DNA from: Bacteroidota bacterium
Lineage (GTDB): Bacteria > Bacteroidota > Ignavibacteria > SZUA-365
Assembly: GCA_018224345.1 (NCBI GenBank)
Contig: JAGTUW010000123.1
Location: 1-16,109, forward strand
DNA: 16,109 nt
Reading direction: 5' to 3'
The notes beneath the pieces were generated by a model. The model had not been told where the DNA came from and ran no database searches. It saw only the letters and a list, made by a program, of their open reading frames with translations. This document shows positions 7,226 through 15,126 of the stretch, piece after piece. Position 1 is the stretch's first letter; every line of letters begins with the position of its first letter. The position numbers were made by a program, and so were the translations under genes.

Positions 7226-7519
7226 ATGGAAGCCAAGAGCATACGCGTTCGAATATACGGCACAGATTATCCACTGCGAGTGGACAATGAAGATTTCACT
7301 GTCAAAGCAGCGGGACATCTTGACAAGATGATGCAGGAATTGCATGCACAGATCCCGGATCAGCCGCCCACGACACTCGCCGTACTTTCCGCGTTGAACC
7401 TCTCGGAAGAACTTGCCCATGCCAATGAAGAAAAAACACTGCTCAGCAGAAGTGTTGAGCAGGAACTCCAATCCATTACACAGTTGATTGACGGTGTACT
7501 GGACGAGGAACACGACTGA
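7226..7519 (+). CDS. zapA: Cell division protein ZapA
   Basis: ZapA binds FtsZ, bundles its filaments and stabilises the Z-ring. The 97-residue protein has the family layout. The N-terminal strand-rich part SIRVRIYGTDYPLRVDNED (5-23) is the ZapA signature for a vxIlG.eY.l...ed pattern. Next comes VKAAGHLDKMMQELHAQ (26-42), then TTLAVLSALNLSEELAHANEEK (49-70). The C-terminal coiled-coil dimerisation helix carries LLSRSVEQELQSITQLIDGVL. No good Shine-Dalgarno precedes the ATG at 7226. A T9 run lies in the 56-base upstream spacer. The stop is only 9 bases before the 6S-like RNA, so the RNA could be cut from the zapA transcript or have its own promoter within the gene's 3' end. Confidence 0.9.
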   Translation: MEAKSIRVRIYGTDYPLRVDNEDFTVKAAGHLDKMMQELHAQIPDQPPTTLAVLSALNLSEELAHANEEKTLLSRSVEQELQSITQLIDGVLDEEHD

Positions 7520-7528
7520 CAAGAGAAA

Positions 7529-7746
7529 GCCGCACTACAATCCGGTTTCTGGCACACGTTAAAAAGAACCAACACTTTTAACCTGGGAATCTGACTCTTC
7601 TCATCAATTGCAGGCCTCGATCTACAGGATTCATCCGCTCCGGCGGATGACGGTGGAAGCAAAAGATGTGAAGGCATTTACCCACTGTGTCTTGGATGGG
7701 TTCTTTTTTCCCACCACCAGTAGCCGGGGTAGTGCGGTATTTTTTT
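7529..7746 (+). ncRNA. ssrS: 6S RNA-like regulatory RNA
   Basis: 6S RNA mimics an open promoter, binds sigma-70 RNA polymerase holoenzyme and is itself copied into short pRNAs. This spacer folds as a long rod. Terminal stem: CCGCACTAC (7530-7538) with GTAGTGCGG (7729-7737), continued by CCGG (7542-7545) with CCGG (7724-7727). Closing stem: AAAAAGAACC (7561-7570) with GGTTCTTTTT (7699-7708). Central bubble: 26 unpaired bases (7571-7596) face 25 (7674-7698). Apical stem: CTTC/GAAG (7597-7600, 7670-7673), CATC/GATG (7602-7605, 7665-7668), TTGC/GCAA (7608-7611, 7659-7662) and an 8-bp hairpin with loop TCCG (7631-7650). A T tract at 7740-7746 ends it. Size (about 210 nt), bubble symmetry and place after zapA, as in E. 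coli, all fit. No clear promoter was found. No protein gene occupies the spacer. A covariance search was not possible here. Confidence 0.85.
7724..7746 (+). terminator. Terminator formed by the 3' strand of the 6S-like terminal stem
   Basis: The GC-rich 3' strand (CCGG, then GTAGTGCGG) pairs with 7530-7545 of the same RNA, and T7 (7740-7746) follows two bases later. The terminal stem of the RNA would thus double as an intrinsic terminator even though its two arms are almost 200 bases apart. It ends 19 bases before the rny start. Confidence 0.5.
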
Positions 7747-7751
7747 ATTCT

Positions 7752-7756
7752 GGAGG
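7752..7756 (+). promoter_or_regulatory. Shine-Dalgarno of rny
   Basis: GGAGG lies 9 bases before the ATG at 7766 and sets the start of RNase Y. It falls between the T tract of the 6S-like RNA and the start codon, so any transcript entering rny must read through the 6S terminator or start very close to it. Confidence 0.75.
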
Positions 7757-7765
7757 ATATCATAG

Positions 7766-9334
7766 ATGACTGTTGAATTATACTGGTTCCTGCCGAGCAT
7801 TGCAGTGCTTATTGTGCTGTTCCTGTTTCTCGGCTGGTATATCGCAACGCGCGTCGGAGACAAAAAACTATCCGTTGCCGAGGATCGTGCACGCGAAATT
7901 ATCGAGGTCGCGGAAAAAGAAGCAGAAAACTTAAAAAAGGAAAAGCTGCTCGAAGTCAAAGATGAGTGGTTTCGGAAAAAACAGGAGATCGACAAGGATC
8001 TCAATCGGCAACGCAACAAATTCCACAATCGAGAAAAGCAGATCAGCGACAAGGAGGAAAACCTCAATGGTCGTTTTGAACTTCTGAACAAAAAAGAAAC
8101 ATCGATCAGCCAACTCGAGGCACAGATCAAGGAAAAAGATGAGCTTCTGAAAACACGGATCGAGCGTCTCAACCATCTGATCGAAGAGGAAAAGGAGAAA
8201 CTCGAACGTGTATCAGGGATGTCAAGAGACGATGCGCGTGCATTGCTGCTGGAAACCATGACAAGTGACGCGAAACTGCAGGCCGCGCAACAACTCAAGG
8301 AAATTCGCGATGAGATGAAAACAACCGCGAAAAAGGAGGCGCAGCGGGTAATCCTCCAGGCAATTCAGCGTACCGCCTCCGACCATTCGGTCGAAACTAC
8401 CGTGAGCGTACTCAACCTCGCCAGCGAAGACATGAAAGGACGCATTATCGGCAGGGAAGGACGTAACATTCGCGCCTTCGAAGCAGCGACAGGCATAGAT
8501 GTCATCGTCGATGACACGCCGGAGGCGGTTATTCTTTCCGGCTTCGATCCATTCCGCCGTGAAGTCGCGCGTATTGCACTGGAAACTCTGATGGCGGATG
8601 GCCGTATTCATCCCGCGCGCATTGAGGAAGTAGTTGAAAAAGTGCGAAAGGACCTCGAGGAAGAAATATTCCGCGTCGGTGAAAACACCTTGCTCGACGT
8701 CGGCATCCATAATGCCCATAATGAGATAAAAAAGCTTGTGGGCAAGATGAAATTTCGGTCGAGCTATGGCCAGAATCTTCTGCAGCACTCAATGGAAGTC
8801 GCCTGGCTCTGCGGCATCATGGCCGCGGAGCTCGGACTCGACACGAAACTTGCAACTCGTGCAGGTATGCTCCATGATATCGGGAAATGCCTCGACAGGA
8901 ATATCGAAGGTCCTCATGCGCTACTCGGCATGGATATCGTCAAGAAATTCCGTGAACATCCCGTCATTATCAATGCGGTGGGCTCGCATCACGACGATAT
9001 TCCCATGGAATCCCCGTATGCACCACTCGTGCAGGCTGCCGATGCCATCAGCGGTGCGCGTCCCGGCGCACGTCGTGAATCTCTGGAAGGCTATGTCAAG
9101 CGGCTTGAAAAACTCGAGACCATCGCAACCGGGTTTGAAGGTGTGGCGAAAACCTATGCGATTCAGGCCGGGCGGGAAGTGCGCGTAATGGTTGAACACG
9201 ATCGCATCGATGACACACTCGCTGATCAGCTCGCAACGGATATCGCCGATAAAATTCAAAGCGAAATGGAATATCCGGGACAGATCAAGGTCACGGTTAT
9301 ACGTGAAAAGCGGTCGATTGCTTTCGCAAAATAG
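7766..9334 (+). CDS. rny: Ribonuclease Y
   Basis: RNase Y is a membrane-anchored endoribonuclease that starts bulk mRNA decay and processes selected operons. The 522-residue protein has the full family order. A single N-terminal membrane helix lies at about 7-27 (WFLPSIAVLIVLFLFLGWYIA). A long charged coiled coil spans about 35-200. The KH domain spans about 208-275, with the GxxG loop in GRIIGREGRNIRAFE (225-239). The HD domain has H341 (QHSMEVAWL), the metal-binding pair H370-D371 (LHDIGK) and SHHDDIP (407-413). The C-terminal domain ends IKVTVIREKRSIAFAK. GGAGG at 7752-7756 sets the start. The gene directly follows the 6S-like RNA, so its product sits beside a transcript that it might process; that link is speculation. 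coaE starts 18 bases downstream. Confidence 0.97.
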   Translation: MTVELYWFLPSIAVLIVLFLFLGWYIATRVGDKKLSVAEDRAREIIEVAEKEAENLKKEKLLEVKDEWFRKKQEIDKDLNRQRNKFHNREKQISDKEENLNGRFELLNKKETSISQLEAQIKEKDELLKTRIERLNHLIEEEKEKLERVSGMSRDDARALLLETMTSDAKLQAAQQLKEIRDEMKTTAKKEAQRVILQAIQRTASDHSVETTVSVLNLASEDMKGRIIGREGRNIRAFEAATGIDVIVDDTPEAVILSGFDPFRREVARIALETLMADGRIHPARIEEVVEKVRKDLEEEIFRVGENTLLDVGIHNAHNEIKKLVGKMKFRSSYGQNLLQHSMEVAWLCGIMAAELGLDTKLATRAGMLHDIGKCLDRNIEGPHALLGMDIVKKFREHPVIINAVGSHHDDIPMESPYAPLVQAADAISGARPGARRESLEGYVKRLEKLETIATGFEGVAKTYAIQAGREVRVMVEHDRIDDTLADQLATDIADKIQSEMEYPGQIKVTVIREKRSIAFAK

Positions 9335-9352
9335 GATTCACGGACACTGTAC

Positions 9353-9985
9353 ATGAGCACAGAGAAACGCAATGGACTGTTGATCGGTCTGACAGGCAGT
9401 ATCGGTGCCGGTAAAAGTACCGTCGCTGAAATTATCCGTAAAAAATATCCGGTACTGGACACTGATCGCATTGCGCGCGAAATAATGGAACAGGACGAGG
9501 CAATACGCGATGCGCTTGTCGAACGCTTCGGCGTGCAGATTTATCTCTCCGACGGTTCTCTTGATCGGCATGTTCTCTCTTCCATCGCTTTCGGGGATGA
9601 GGACAACCTGCGAGCTCTCAATCAGATCGTCCATCCACCTACAATACAACGCGTGCTTGATAATGCTGCGAAGCTCTCTGAAGAGGGGCATCGGCTGATA
9701 TTTGTTGAATCAGCACTTATTTTCGAGGCGGAGATCGAGGAGATGTTCGATTATACAATCGCAGTGAGCGCCGAAATCGAACGGATTCTCCAACGCATGA
9801 CGGAGCGGGACGGAATTGAACGTGAACGCGTCCTTGCCCGTCTTCGCTATCAGCTGCCGCCTGAGGAGAAGGCGAATCTCGCCGATTTCGTCATACGAAA
9901 CAACGGAGACATGTCAGATCTTCGTGCGGCCACTACCGCGATCATCAGTATCCTCTCGCATCTCGGAAAAAGACGCAGTTCATGA
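9353..9985 (+). CDS. coaE: Dephospho-CoA kinase
   Basis: CoaE performs the last step of coenzyme A synthesis, phosphorylating the ribose 3'-OH of dephospho-CoA with ATP. The 210-residue protein, normal for the family, has the P-loop GSIGAGKS (15-22) and the DTD motif (36-38) where the family has a conserved (I/V)DAD or DTD, followed by IAREIM. It also has the IVHPP block of the CoA-binding lid and VESALIFEAEIEEMFDYTIAV, the equivalent of the vPLLfE..l...fd..vvV signature. RMTERDGIERERVLARLRYQLPPEEK resembles the late R...R...e.a..Ri..Q...eeK signature, and VIRNNGD ends the core. Its TGA overlaps the nadB ATG (ATGA at 9982-9985), so the two are probably translationally coupled. Confidence 0.96.
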   Translation: MSTEKRNGLLIGLTGSIGAGKSTVAEIIRKKYPVLDTDRIAREIMEQDEAIRDALVERFGVQIYLSDGSLDRHVLSSIAFGDEDNLRALNQIVHPPTIQRVLDNAAKLSEEGHRLIFVESALIFEAEIEEMFDYTIAVSAEIERILQRMTERDGIERERVLARLRYQLPPEEKANLADFVIRNNGDMSDLRAATTAIISILSHLGKRRSS

Positions 9986-11610
9986 GTACTCAGCATGAAA
10001 CGGACGTTCTCGTCATTGGCAGCGGCATCGCCGGCCTTTACTATACGCTGAAAGTTGCCGGGCAGCACACTGTTTCCCTTGTCACGAAAAAAGAAACAGT
10101 GGAATCGAACACCAACTATGCCCAGGGCGGTATTGCGTCGGTGTTTTCAGACGAGGATACCTTTCAAATGCACGTGCAGGACACCTTGCAGGCCGGTGCG
10201 GGGCTTTGCCATCCCGATATCGTGGAAATTGTTGTCAAGGAGGGACCGGCACTCGTTCGCGACCTGCTTGGAATGGGAGTAGCATTCACGACGGCGAACG
10301 ATATGGCATTACATCTCGGCAGAGAGGGGGGCCATTCCCGTCACCGTATTGTTCATGCGAAGGATTACACTGGCCGGGAGGTAGAGCGCGTGCTGGTCGA
10401 CGCGGTGCGGAGACACCCGAACGTGACGGTGTACGAAGATCACATCGCCATTGATCTGATCACGCAGCACAATCTCCGCGAGCGACCGCGTCCGCTTCCC
10501 AAAGAAATACACTGCTGGGGAGCGTATGTTCTGGACAAAACCAGCGGTGAAGTGGAAAGCTTTTTTGCTCACAACACCGTTATCACCGCCGGTGGTTGCG
10601 GACAGGTGTATCTGCATACCACCAATCCGGCAATCGCGACCGGGGATGGAATTGCGATGGCCTATCGGGCCGGCGCCACGGTTGCGAATATGGAGTTCAT
10701 TCAGTTCCATCCGACAACATTGTACCACCCGCTTGCGCGATCCTTCCTCATCTCCGAGGCCGTGCGCGGTTTTGGTGCCATTCTCCTCAATGGCAACGGG
10801 GAACGTTTCATGGAGCGCTATGACGATCGCATGGAACTCGCACCGCGTGACATTGTCGCGCGTGCGATCGATGGCGAACTCAAACGCAGTGGCGAGGAAT
10901 GCGTCTACCTGGATCTTCGTCATCTCGGGGCTGATGAAACACGAAATTCTTTTCCCAGTATTTACCGGAAGTGTCTTGAGGTAAATATTGACATGACAAA
11001 GGATTTGATCCCGGTTGTTCCAGCGGCGCATTATACCTGCGGTGGCGTTGTCACCGACGAGTACGGGCGAAGCAGTGTGCGTGCTCTCTATGTTGCCGGC
11101 GAGAGTGCGATGACCGGGTTGCACGGTGCGAACCGGCTCGCGAGTAATTCATTGCTCGAAGCTCTTGTCTTTGCCAATCGGGCGGCGCAATCGACATTGC
11201 GAAGTTCCTTTCAAGTACCGCCGGTGCCGGACATCGCGGAGTGGGATGACAGTGCAACGGACAATAACGAGGAATGGGTGCTGGTCTCCCACAATCGTAA
11301 GGAAGTTCGCACATTGATGTGGGATTATGTCGGCATTGTACGCTCATCATTACGACTGCAGCGTGCACAGCGACGTATTCGACTTCTATGGTCCGAAGTG
11401 GAGGATTTTTACAAGCGCACACGCGTTACCGAGGAATTGATTCAACTGCGCAACATCACGTTACTCGCAGCTTTGATTATTGAATCAGGCCTGCGTCGCA
11501 AGGAAAGCCGTGGGTTGCATTACACAACAGACTATCCCGACCCCGATCCAGCTCTTGAGCAGCAGGATACAATGCTCTCGAATTTCCAGAGAGACACTGA
11601 TGAAACATAG
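9982..11610 (+). CDS. nadB: L-aspartate oxidase
   Basis: This FAD enzyme oxidises L-aspartate to iminoaspartate, which NadA condenses into quinolinate for NAD synthesis. The 542-residue protein has the N-terminal dinucleotide fold VLVIGSGIAGLY (GxGxxG, 9-20) and the flavoprotein block TNYAQGGIASVF (44-55). It also has LGREGGHSRHRIVHAKDYTGREVERVL (112-138), the aspartate-oxidase-type loop that separates it from the SdhA and FrdA relatives. Further blocks are MEFIQFHPT (237-245), AAHYTCGGV (348-356) and LHGANRLASNSLLE (380-393). A C-terminal helical domain starts near 430. No nadA or nadC lies in the window, so the partners are elsewhere. It overlaps coaE by four bases and is followed by xseA after 17 bases. 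Confidence 0.95.
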   Translation: MSTQHETDVLVIGSGIAGLYYTLKVAGQHTVSLVTKKETVESNTNYAQGGIASVFSDEDTFQMHVQDTLQAGAGLCHPDIVEIVVKEGPALVRDLLGMGVAFTTANDMALHLGREGGHSRHRIVHAKDYTGREVERVLVDAVRRHPNVTVYEDHIAIDLITQHNLRERPRPLPKEIHCWGAYVLDKTSGEVESFFAHNTVITAGGCGQVYLHTTNPAIATGDGIAMAYRAGATVANMEFIQFHPTTLYHPLARSFLISEAVRGFGAILLNGNGERFMERYDDRMELAPRDIVARAIDGELKRSGEECVYLDLRHLGADETRNSFPSIYRKCLEVNIDMTKDLIPVVPAAHYTCGGVVTDEYGRSSVRALYVAGESAMTGLHGANRLASNSLLEALVFANRAAQSTLRSSFQVPPVPDIAEWDDSATDNNEEWVLVSHNRKEVRTLMWDYVGIVRSSLRLQRAQRRIRLLWSEVEDFYKRTRVTEELIQLRNITLLAALIIESGLRRKESRGLHYTTDYPDPDPALEQQDTMLSNFQRDTDET

Positions 11611-11627
11611 AAGCAGGATTCAAGGTT

Positions 11628-12839
11628 ATGCCCAAACCTGTTGAAAACAATGTCGTTAGCGTTTCACATCTGACACGATTGATCAAGAATACGCTGGAAG
11701 ATACTTTTGGCATCATCACCGTGACAGGTGAGATCTCCAATTTTGTGCGTCATGGTTCCGGTCATTGGTATTTCACATTAAAGGATTCGAAAGCGCAGAT
11801 ATCCGCAGTCATGTTCCGGGGCAATGCGATGAAGACGTTTTTCCTTCCACAAAATGGAATGGAAGTTGTCTGTCGCGGAAAGGTGACGGTGTATGAACCA
11901 AGGGGCAACTATCAGATTCTCGTCAGTGACATACAACCACGCGGAGAGGGAGCGTTGCAGGTTGCCTATGAGAAACTGAAAAAGACATTGCATGCAGAAG
12001 GATTATTTGACGAACTGCGGAAGAAAGCCCTTCCGGCGTATCCGCGTACAATTGCTCTTGTCACATCTCCAACCGGTGCCGCGATTCGCGATATGATCAG
12101 CGTCATATCCAGAAGAAACCCGATGCTTGAGCTGCTGGTCGTTCCGGTACCGGTGCAGGGTGCCGGAGCCGCAGAACGCATAGCCGAGGCGATTGATCTT
12201 TGTAACGAGCATGGGAAGGCTGAAATAATCATCACCGGTCGTGGGGGTGGTTCCATTGAGGATCTCTGGGCATTCAACGAGGAAGTCGTCGCCCGGGCTA
12301 TCGCACGCTCACGTATCCCTGTCGTCAGCGCCGTCGGACATGAAGTCGATTTCACTATCGCCGATTATGTTGCTGATAAACGAGCCGCCACACCCTCTGT
12401 CGCCGCCGAACTCGTGCTGCGTTCGAGGGAGGAAATTGTAGAGCAATTAAAATCCATTGCGTTCAGCGCATGGAAATTTGTAGATTCAGGAATGCGTGCC
12501 CGGCGGCAATCGCTGCGTCGTCTGCTCGCCGACCGTGCGTTCTCCCGTCTCGACCGTCGTTTGCATGCAGCAACACAACTTGTTGATGAGAGGCTTGAAA
12601 TGATGCATCGGGTTCTTGACACTTCCATGCAGCGAAGAGCGCATCAGATACAGCTGTTGAAAGAGCGCCTTTCTTCACATGACCCTGATCGTCTGTTCCG
12701 TCGAGGGATGGCCCTGGTCTTCCGCGACGGGGAAGCGGTACGCAGCATACATAAGCTTGCTCCCGGAGATCAGGTCTCGTTGCGTCTCAGAGACGGACAT
12801 GCCGAAGCCACAATATCCAACACGAAGAGTTATGAGTAA
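11628..12839 (+). CDS. xseA: Exodeoxyribonuclease VII large subunit
   Basis: XseA is the catalytic subunit of ExoVII, which degrades single-stranded DNA from both ends in repair. The 403-residue protein begins with the OB-fold domain (VTGEISNF, then GHWYFTLKDSKAQISAVMFRG, about 25-105). The catalytic domain follows, with LPAYPRTIALVTSPTGAAIRDM, RGGGSIEDLWAFNEE and VSAVGHEVDFTIADYVADKRAATPS, in which AATP replaces the usual A-P-TP. A coiled-coil C-terminal region (about 265-350) that holds XseB and a short tail (LFRRGMALVFRDG) complete it. It is shorter than the E. coli protein (456 residues). AAGG at 11622-11625 and AGGA at 11615-11618 precede the ATG. Its last codons overlap the xseB start by 8 bases. 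Confidence 0.96.
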   Translation: MPKPVENNVVSVSHLTRLIKNTLEDTFGIITVTGEISNFVRHGSGHWYFTLKDSKAQISAVMFRGNAMKTFFLPQNGMEVVCRGKVTVYEPRGNYQILVSDIQPRGEGALQVAYEKLKKTLHAEGLFDELRKKALPAYPRTIALVTSPTGAAIRDMISVISRRNPMLELLVVPVPVQGAGAAERIAEAIDLCNEHGKAEIIITGRGGGSIEDLWAFNEEVVARAIARSRIPVVSAVGHEVDFTIADYVADKRAATPSVAAELVLRSREEIVEQLKSIAFSAWKFVDSGMRARRQSLRRLLADRAFSRLDRRLHAATQLVDERLEMMHRVLDTSMQRRAHQIQLLKERLSSHDPDRLFRRGMALVFRDGEAVRSIHKLAPGDQVSLRLRDGHAEATISNTKSYE

Positions 12840-13086
12840 AAAAAGTTCTGCCAGTTTCGAATCCTCCCTCGACCGCCTGCATGAAATCGTCCGGGAGTTG
12901 GATGCGGAGGAAACGCCTCTCGACGACAGCATGAAATTGTATGCTGAGGGGATCGAAATCGTAGAAAAATGTGTTAATGACCTTTCGGAAGCCCAACTTC
13001 GCATTTCAGAATTGCGCAAACGCTCAGATGGTGTATTTGAGAAGTTGGATTTCATCGAGGATCGGCAGATGCAGCCCGGGGGCTGA
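12832..13086 (+). CDS. xseB: Exodeoxyribonuclease VII small subunit
   Basis: XseB is the small helical subunit that coats the coiled coil of XseA in ExoVII. The 84-residue protein carries the family signature SFESSLDRLHEIVRELDAEETPLDDSMKLYAEGIEIV (8-44), where the usual form is FE.al..Le.iV..Le.g..pLeesl..yeeG..L. It then continues LSEAQLRISEL. The ATG at 12832 lies inside the end of xseA, an 8-base overlap that suggests translational coupling and balanced subunits. A frame upstream of this ATG stays open back into xseA but reads a shadow of xseA, so the internal start is right. The last residues MQPGG end at a GC-rich, palindromic spacer. Confidence 0.94.
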   Translation: MSKKSSASFESSLDRLHEIVRELDAEETPLDDSMKLYAEGIEIVEKCVNDLSEAQLRISELRKRSDGVFEKLDFIEDRQMQPGG

Positions 13087-13184
13087 TAACGTCCCGGTGC
13101 ACCGGCCCTTCCGGACAGGTTTCAGGGCGTTGATCTTATTGGGGTGAACGCACCTGCTCTATCAAGTATCGCCGTCTCAGAAGC

Positions 13185-13190
13185 AGGAAG
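13185..13190 (+). promoter_or_regulatory. Shine-Dalgarno deciding the dxs start
   Basis: AGGAAG lies with its core AGGA 6 bases before the ATG at 13195. It favours this start over the upstream GTG at 13144, which has only a run of G in front of it, and over the ATG at 13219, which has no purine-rich motif. Confidence 0.55.
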
Positions 13191-13194
13191 CTCA

Positions 13195-15126
13195 ATGAGC
13201 CAACATTCGAAAACACCAATGCTCGATCGGATTGAAGATCCGACTGATCTTCGTAAGATCGAGATGAGGCATTTACGCACCGTCTGCGCAGAAATACGGG
13301 ATTTTCTTATTGATTCCGTCTCCCGAACCGGTGGCCATCTCGGTGCCGGACTCGGGACGGTCGAGCTCGCCGTTGCGTTGCATTATGCGTTTCAAACACC
13401 CGAAGACCGGATTATCTGGGATGTGGGCCATCAGGCCTATCCGCATAAGATTCTTACGGGGCGAAAAGACCGTTTACACACGATTCGGCAGTTCGGCGGG
13501 CTGAGCGGCTTTCTGAAGAGAAAGGAGAGTCCTTACGATGTCTTCGGTGCCGGACACGCGACCACATCGATATCCGCCGCACTTGGTATCGCTGCGGCAC
13601 GTGATTTCCAGAGAGAGGACTACAAGGTCGTCAGCGTCATCGGAGATGGAGCAATGACCGGTGGCATGGCCTACGAGGCGATGAATAACTGCGGATTACT
13701 GAAAAAGAATCTGATCGTAGTCCTCAACGACAACAACATGTCGATTTCACCGAATGTCTGGGCGCTTTCCAATTACTTCAACGAACTGATCGCATCTCCG
13801 ACTTACAATCGTTTTCGCGCCAATGTCTGGGATCTTGCAGGAAAATTCGAGGAATTCGGTGATCGTTTTCGTAAAATCGCATCGCGACTTGAGGGAGGAA
13901 TTAAGGCAGTCGTCACACCGGGCATGTTATTCGAGGCATTGGGGTTCCGCTATTTCGGTCCGATCAACGGGCATAATATCATTTCCCTCATCAAAATATT
14001 CCGAGAAGTGCAGAGTTGGTCCGGTCCCATTCTCGTTCATGTGGTCACACAGAAGGGCAAGGGATATGCACCGGCAGAGAGTGACGGGATGAACCTGCAC
14101 GGCGTGACACCGTTTGATAAAATCACAGGGAAGTCACCCAAAAAATCGGCCCCGGACCAGAGTTATACGAGCATATTCGCTGACGCTCTGATTGATATCG
14201 TCAGAAAACGAAATGATGTCGTGGGTATTACAGCCGCGATGGCCTCGGGCACCGGACTCGACAAGCTCCAACGGGAGATTCCCGACAAGTATTTCGACGT
14301 CGGCATCGCCGAACCACATGCAGTGACCTTCGCAGCCGGCATGGCTGCTGAAGGCTTTGTTCCTGTCACAGCGATATATTCCACCTTTCTCCAGCGTGCC
14401 TTCGATCAGGTCATCCACGATGTCGCGATTCAGAATCTGCATGTCGTGTTCGCAATTGATCGTGGTGGACTCGTCGGCGCCGATGGTCCGACTCATCACG
14501 GGGCCTATGATCTGAGTTATCTGCGAATGGTACCGGGCATGACCATTATGGCGCCGGCGGATGAAATTGAATTGCGCAACATGCTCTACACCGCGGTTGA
14601 GCACTGTGACGGACCGGTTGCTCTCCGCTATCCCAGGGGAAACGCCATAGGCCTCCCGGCAGAGAAGGAGTTCAGGGAAATTGAAATCGGCAAAGCCGTT
14701 GTTCTCCGTGAAGGTGCGGATGTCGCCATTCTTGCTGTAGGGAATATGGTGCAACATGCAAGGAAGGCTGCCGAACTCCTTGCGCACAGTGGTGTTGAGG
14801 CTGCTGTTGTAAATATGCGTTTCGTCAAACCCCTGGATACCCGGCTGCTAGACCGGTTGTTCCACGAACACCGGTATATCCTTACGGTGGAAGACAACAG
14901 TGTGCTCGGTGGTTTCGGCAGTGGAGTCGCTGAATATCTTACATCGTGCGGCATAACAGATGTTGTACTGCGTCTGCATGGCATCCCGGATGAGTTCATT
15001 GAACATGGATCGCAGGAAGAATTGCATCGCAATCTCAATCTTGATCCTCTTGGAATCGCCCGTACAGCCGGTGAACTGTGCGAAGTTTCTTTGACGGCCC
15101 CACTTGAACATGAAAAACCCATTTAA
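13195..15126 (+). CDS. dxs: 1-deoxy-D-xylulose-5-phosphate synthase
   Basis: Dxs condenses pyruvate and glyceraldehyde 3-phosphate, with thiamine diphosphate, in the first step of the MEP isoprenoid pathway. The 643-residue protein has H48 in GGHLGAGLGTVELA, DVGHQAYPHKILTGR (76-90), the ThDP/Mg motif GDGAMTGGMAYEAMNN (150-165) continuing to LNDNNMSI, then catalytic E373 in VGIAEPHAVTFAAGMA. The DRGGLVGADGPTHHGAYDLSYLR block starts at 422, and a transketolase C-terminal domain follows (RYPRGN, then VVNMRFVKPLD and LTVEDNSVLGGFGS). The length is normal (E. coli 620). GTG at 13144 would add 17 residues without family support, so the ATG with AGGAAG upstream was used. The last 17 bases overlap the start of the next gene. 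Dxs is not closely tied in function to its neighbours here. Confidence 0.95.
   Translation: MSQHSKTPMLDRIEDPTDLRKIEMRHLRTVCAEIRDFLIDSVSRTGGHLGAGLGTVELAVALHYAFQTPEDRIIWDVGHQAYPHKILTGRKDRLHTIRQFGGLSGFLKRKESPYDVFGAGHATTSISAALGIAAARDFQREDYKVVSVIGDGAMTGGMAYEAMNNCGLLKKNLIVVLNDNNMSISPNVWALSNYFNELIASPTYNRFRANVWDLAGKFEEFGDRFRKIASRLEGGIKAVVTPGMLFEALGFRYFGPINGHNIISLIKIFREVQSWSGPILVHVVTQKGKGYAPAESDGMNLHGVTPFDKITGKSPKKSAPDQSYTSIFADALIDIVRKRNDVVGITAAMASGTGLDKLQREIPDKYFDVGIAEPHAVTFAAGMAAEGFVPVTAIYSTFLQRAFDQVIHDVAIQNLHVVFAIDRGGLVGADGPTHHGAYDLSYLRMVPGMTIMAPADEIELRNMLYTAVEHCDGPVALRYPRGNAIGLPAEKEFREIEIGKAVVLREGADVAILAVGNMVQHARKAAELLAHSGVEAAVVNMRFVKPLDTRLLDRLFHEHRYILTVEDNSVLGGFGSGVAEYLTSCGITDVVLRLHGIPDEFIEHGSQEELHRNLNLDPLGIARTAGELCEVSLTAPLEHEKPI

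Noticed and set aside
7488..7522. 6S promoter with -35 TTGACG at 7488-7493
   Set aside because: No acceptable -10 hexamer occurs 16-18 bases downstream (the sequence there is about CACGAC), so the RNA's promoter was left uncalled.
7678..8298. 206-codon serine-rich open frame on the minus strand over the 5' end of rny
   Set aside because: The composition (S, F, R runs) is the complement of the Lys/Glu-rich coiled coil of RNase Y, and its end runs into the 6S-like RNA.
10309..11124. 271-codon open frame on the minus strand across nadB
   Set aside because: It is wholly antisense to a clear L-aspartate oxidase, has no recognisable domain, and is explained by codon bias of the sense gene.
12679..12831. 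N-terminal extension of xseB by 51 codons
   Set aside because: These codons are xseA sequence in another frame. The XseB family begins just after the ATG at 12832.
13073..13116. Terminator in the xseB-dxs spacer from the palindrome CCGGTGCACCGG (13094-13105) and nearby GC-rich repeats
   Set aside because: The palindrome leaves almost no loop and there is no T tract after it. It may be a structured spacer or a chance match.
13144..13194. dxs start at GTG 13144
   Set aside because: The 17 added residues have no counterpart at the start of Dxs proteins and there is no clear Shine-Dalgarno, while AGGAAG fits the ATG at 13195.
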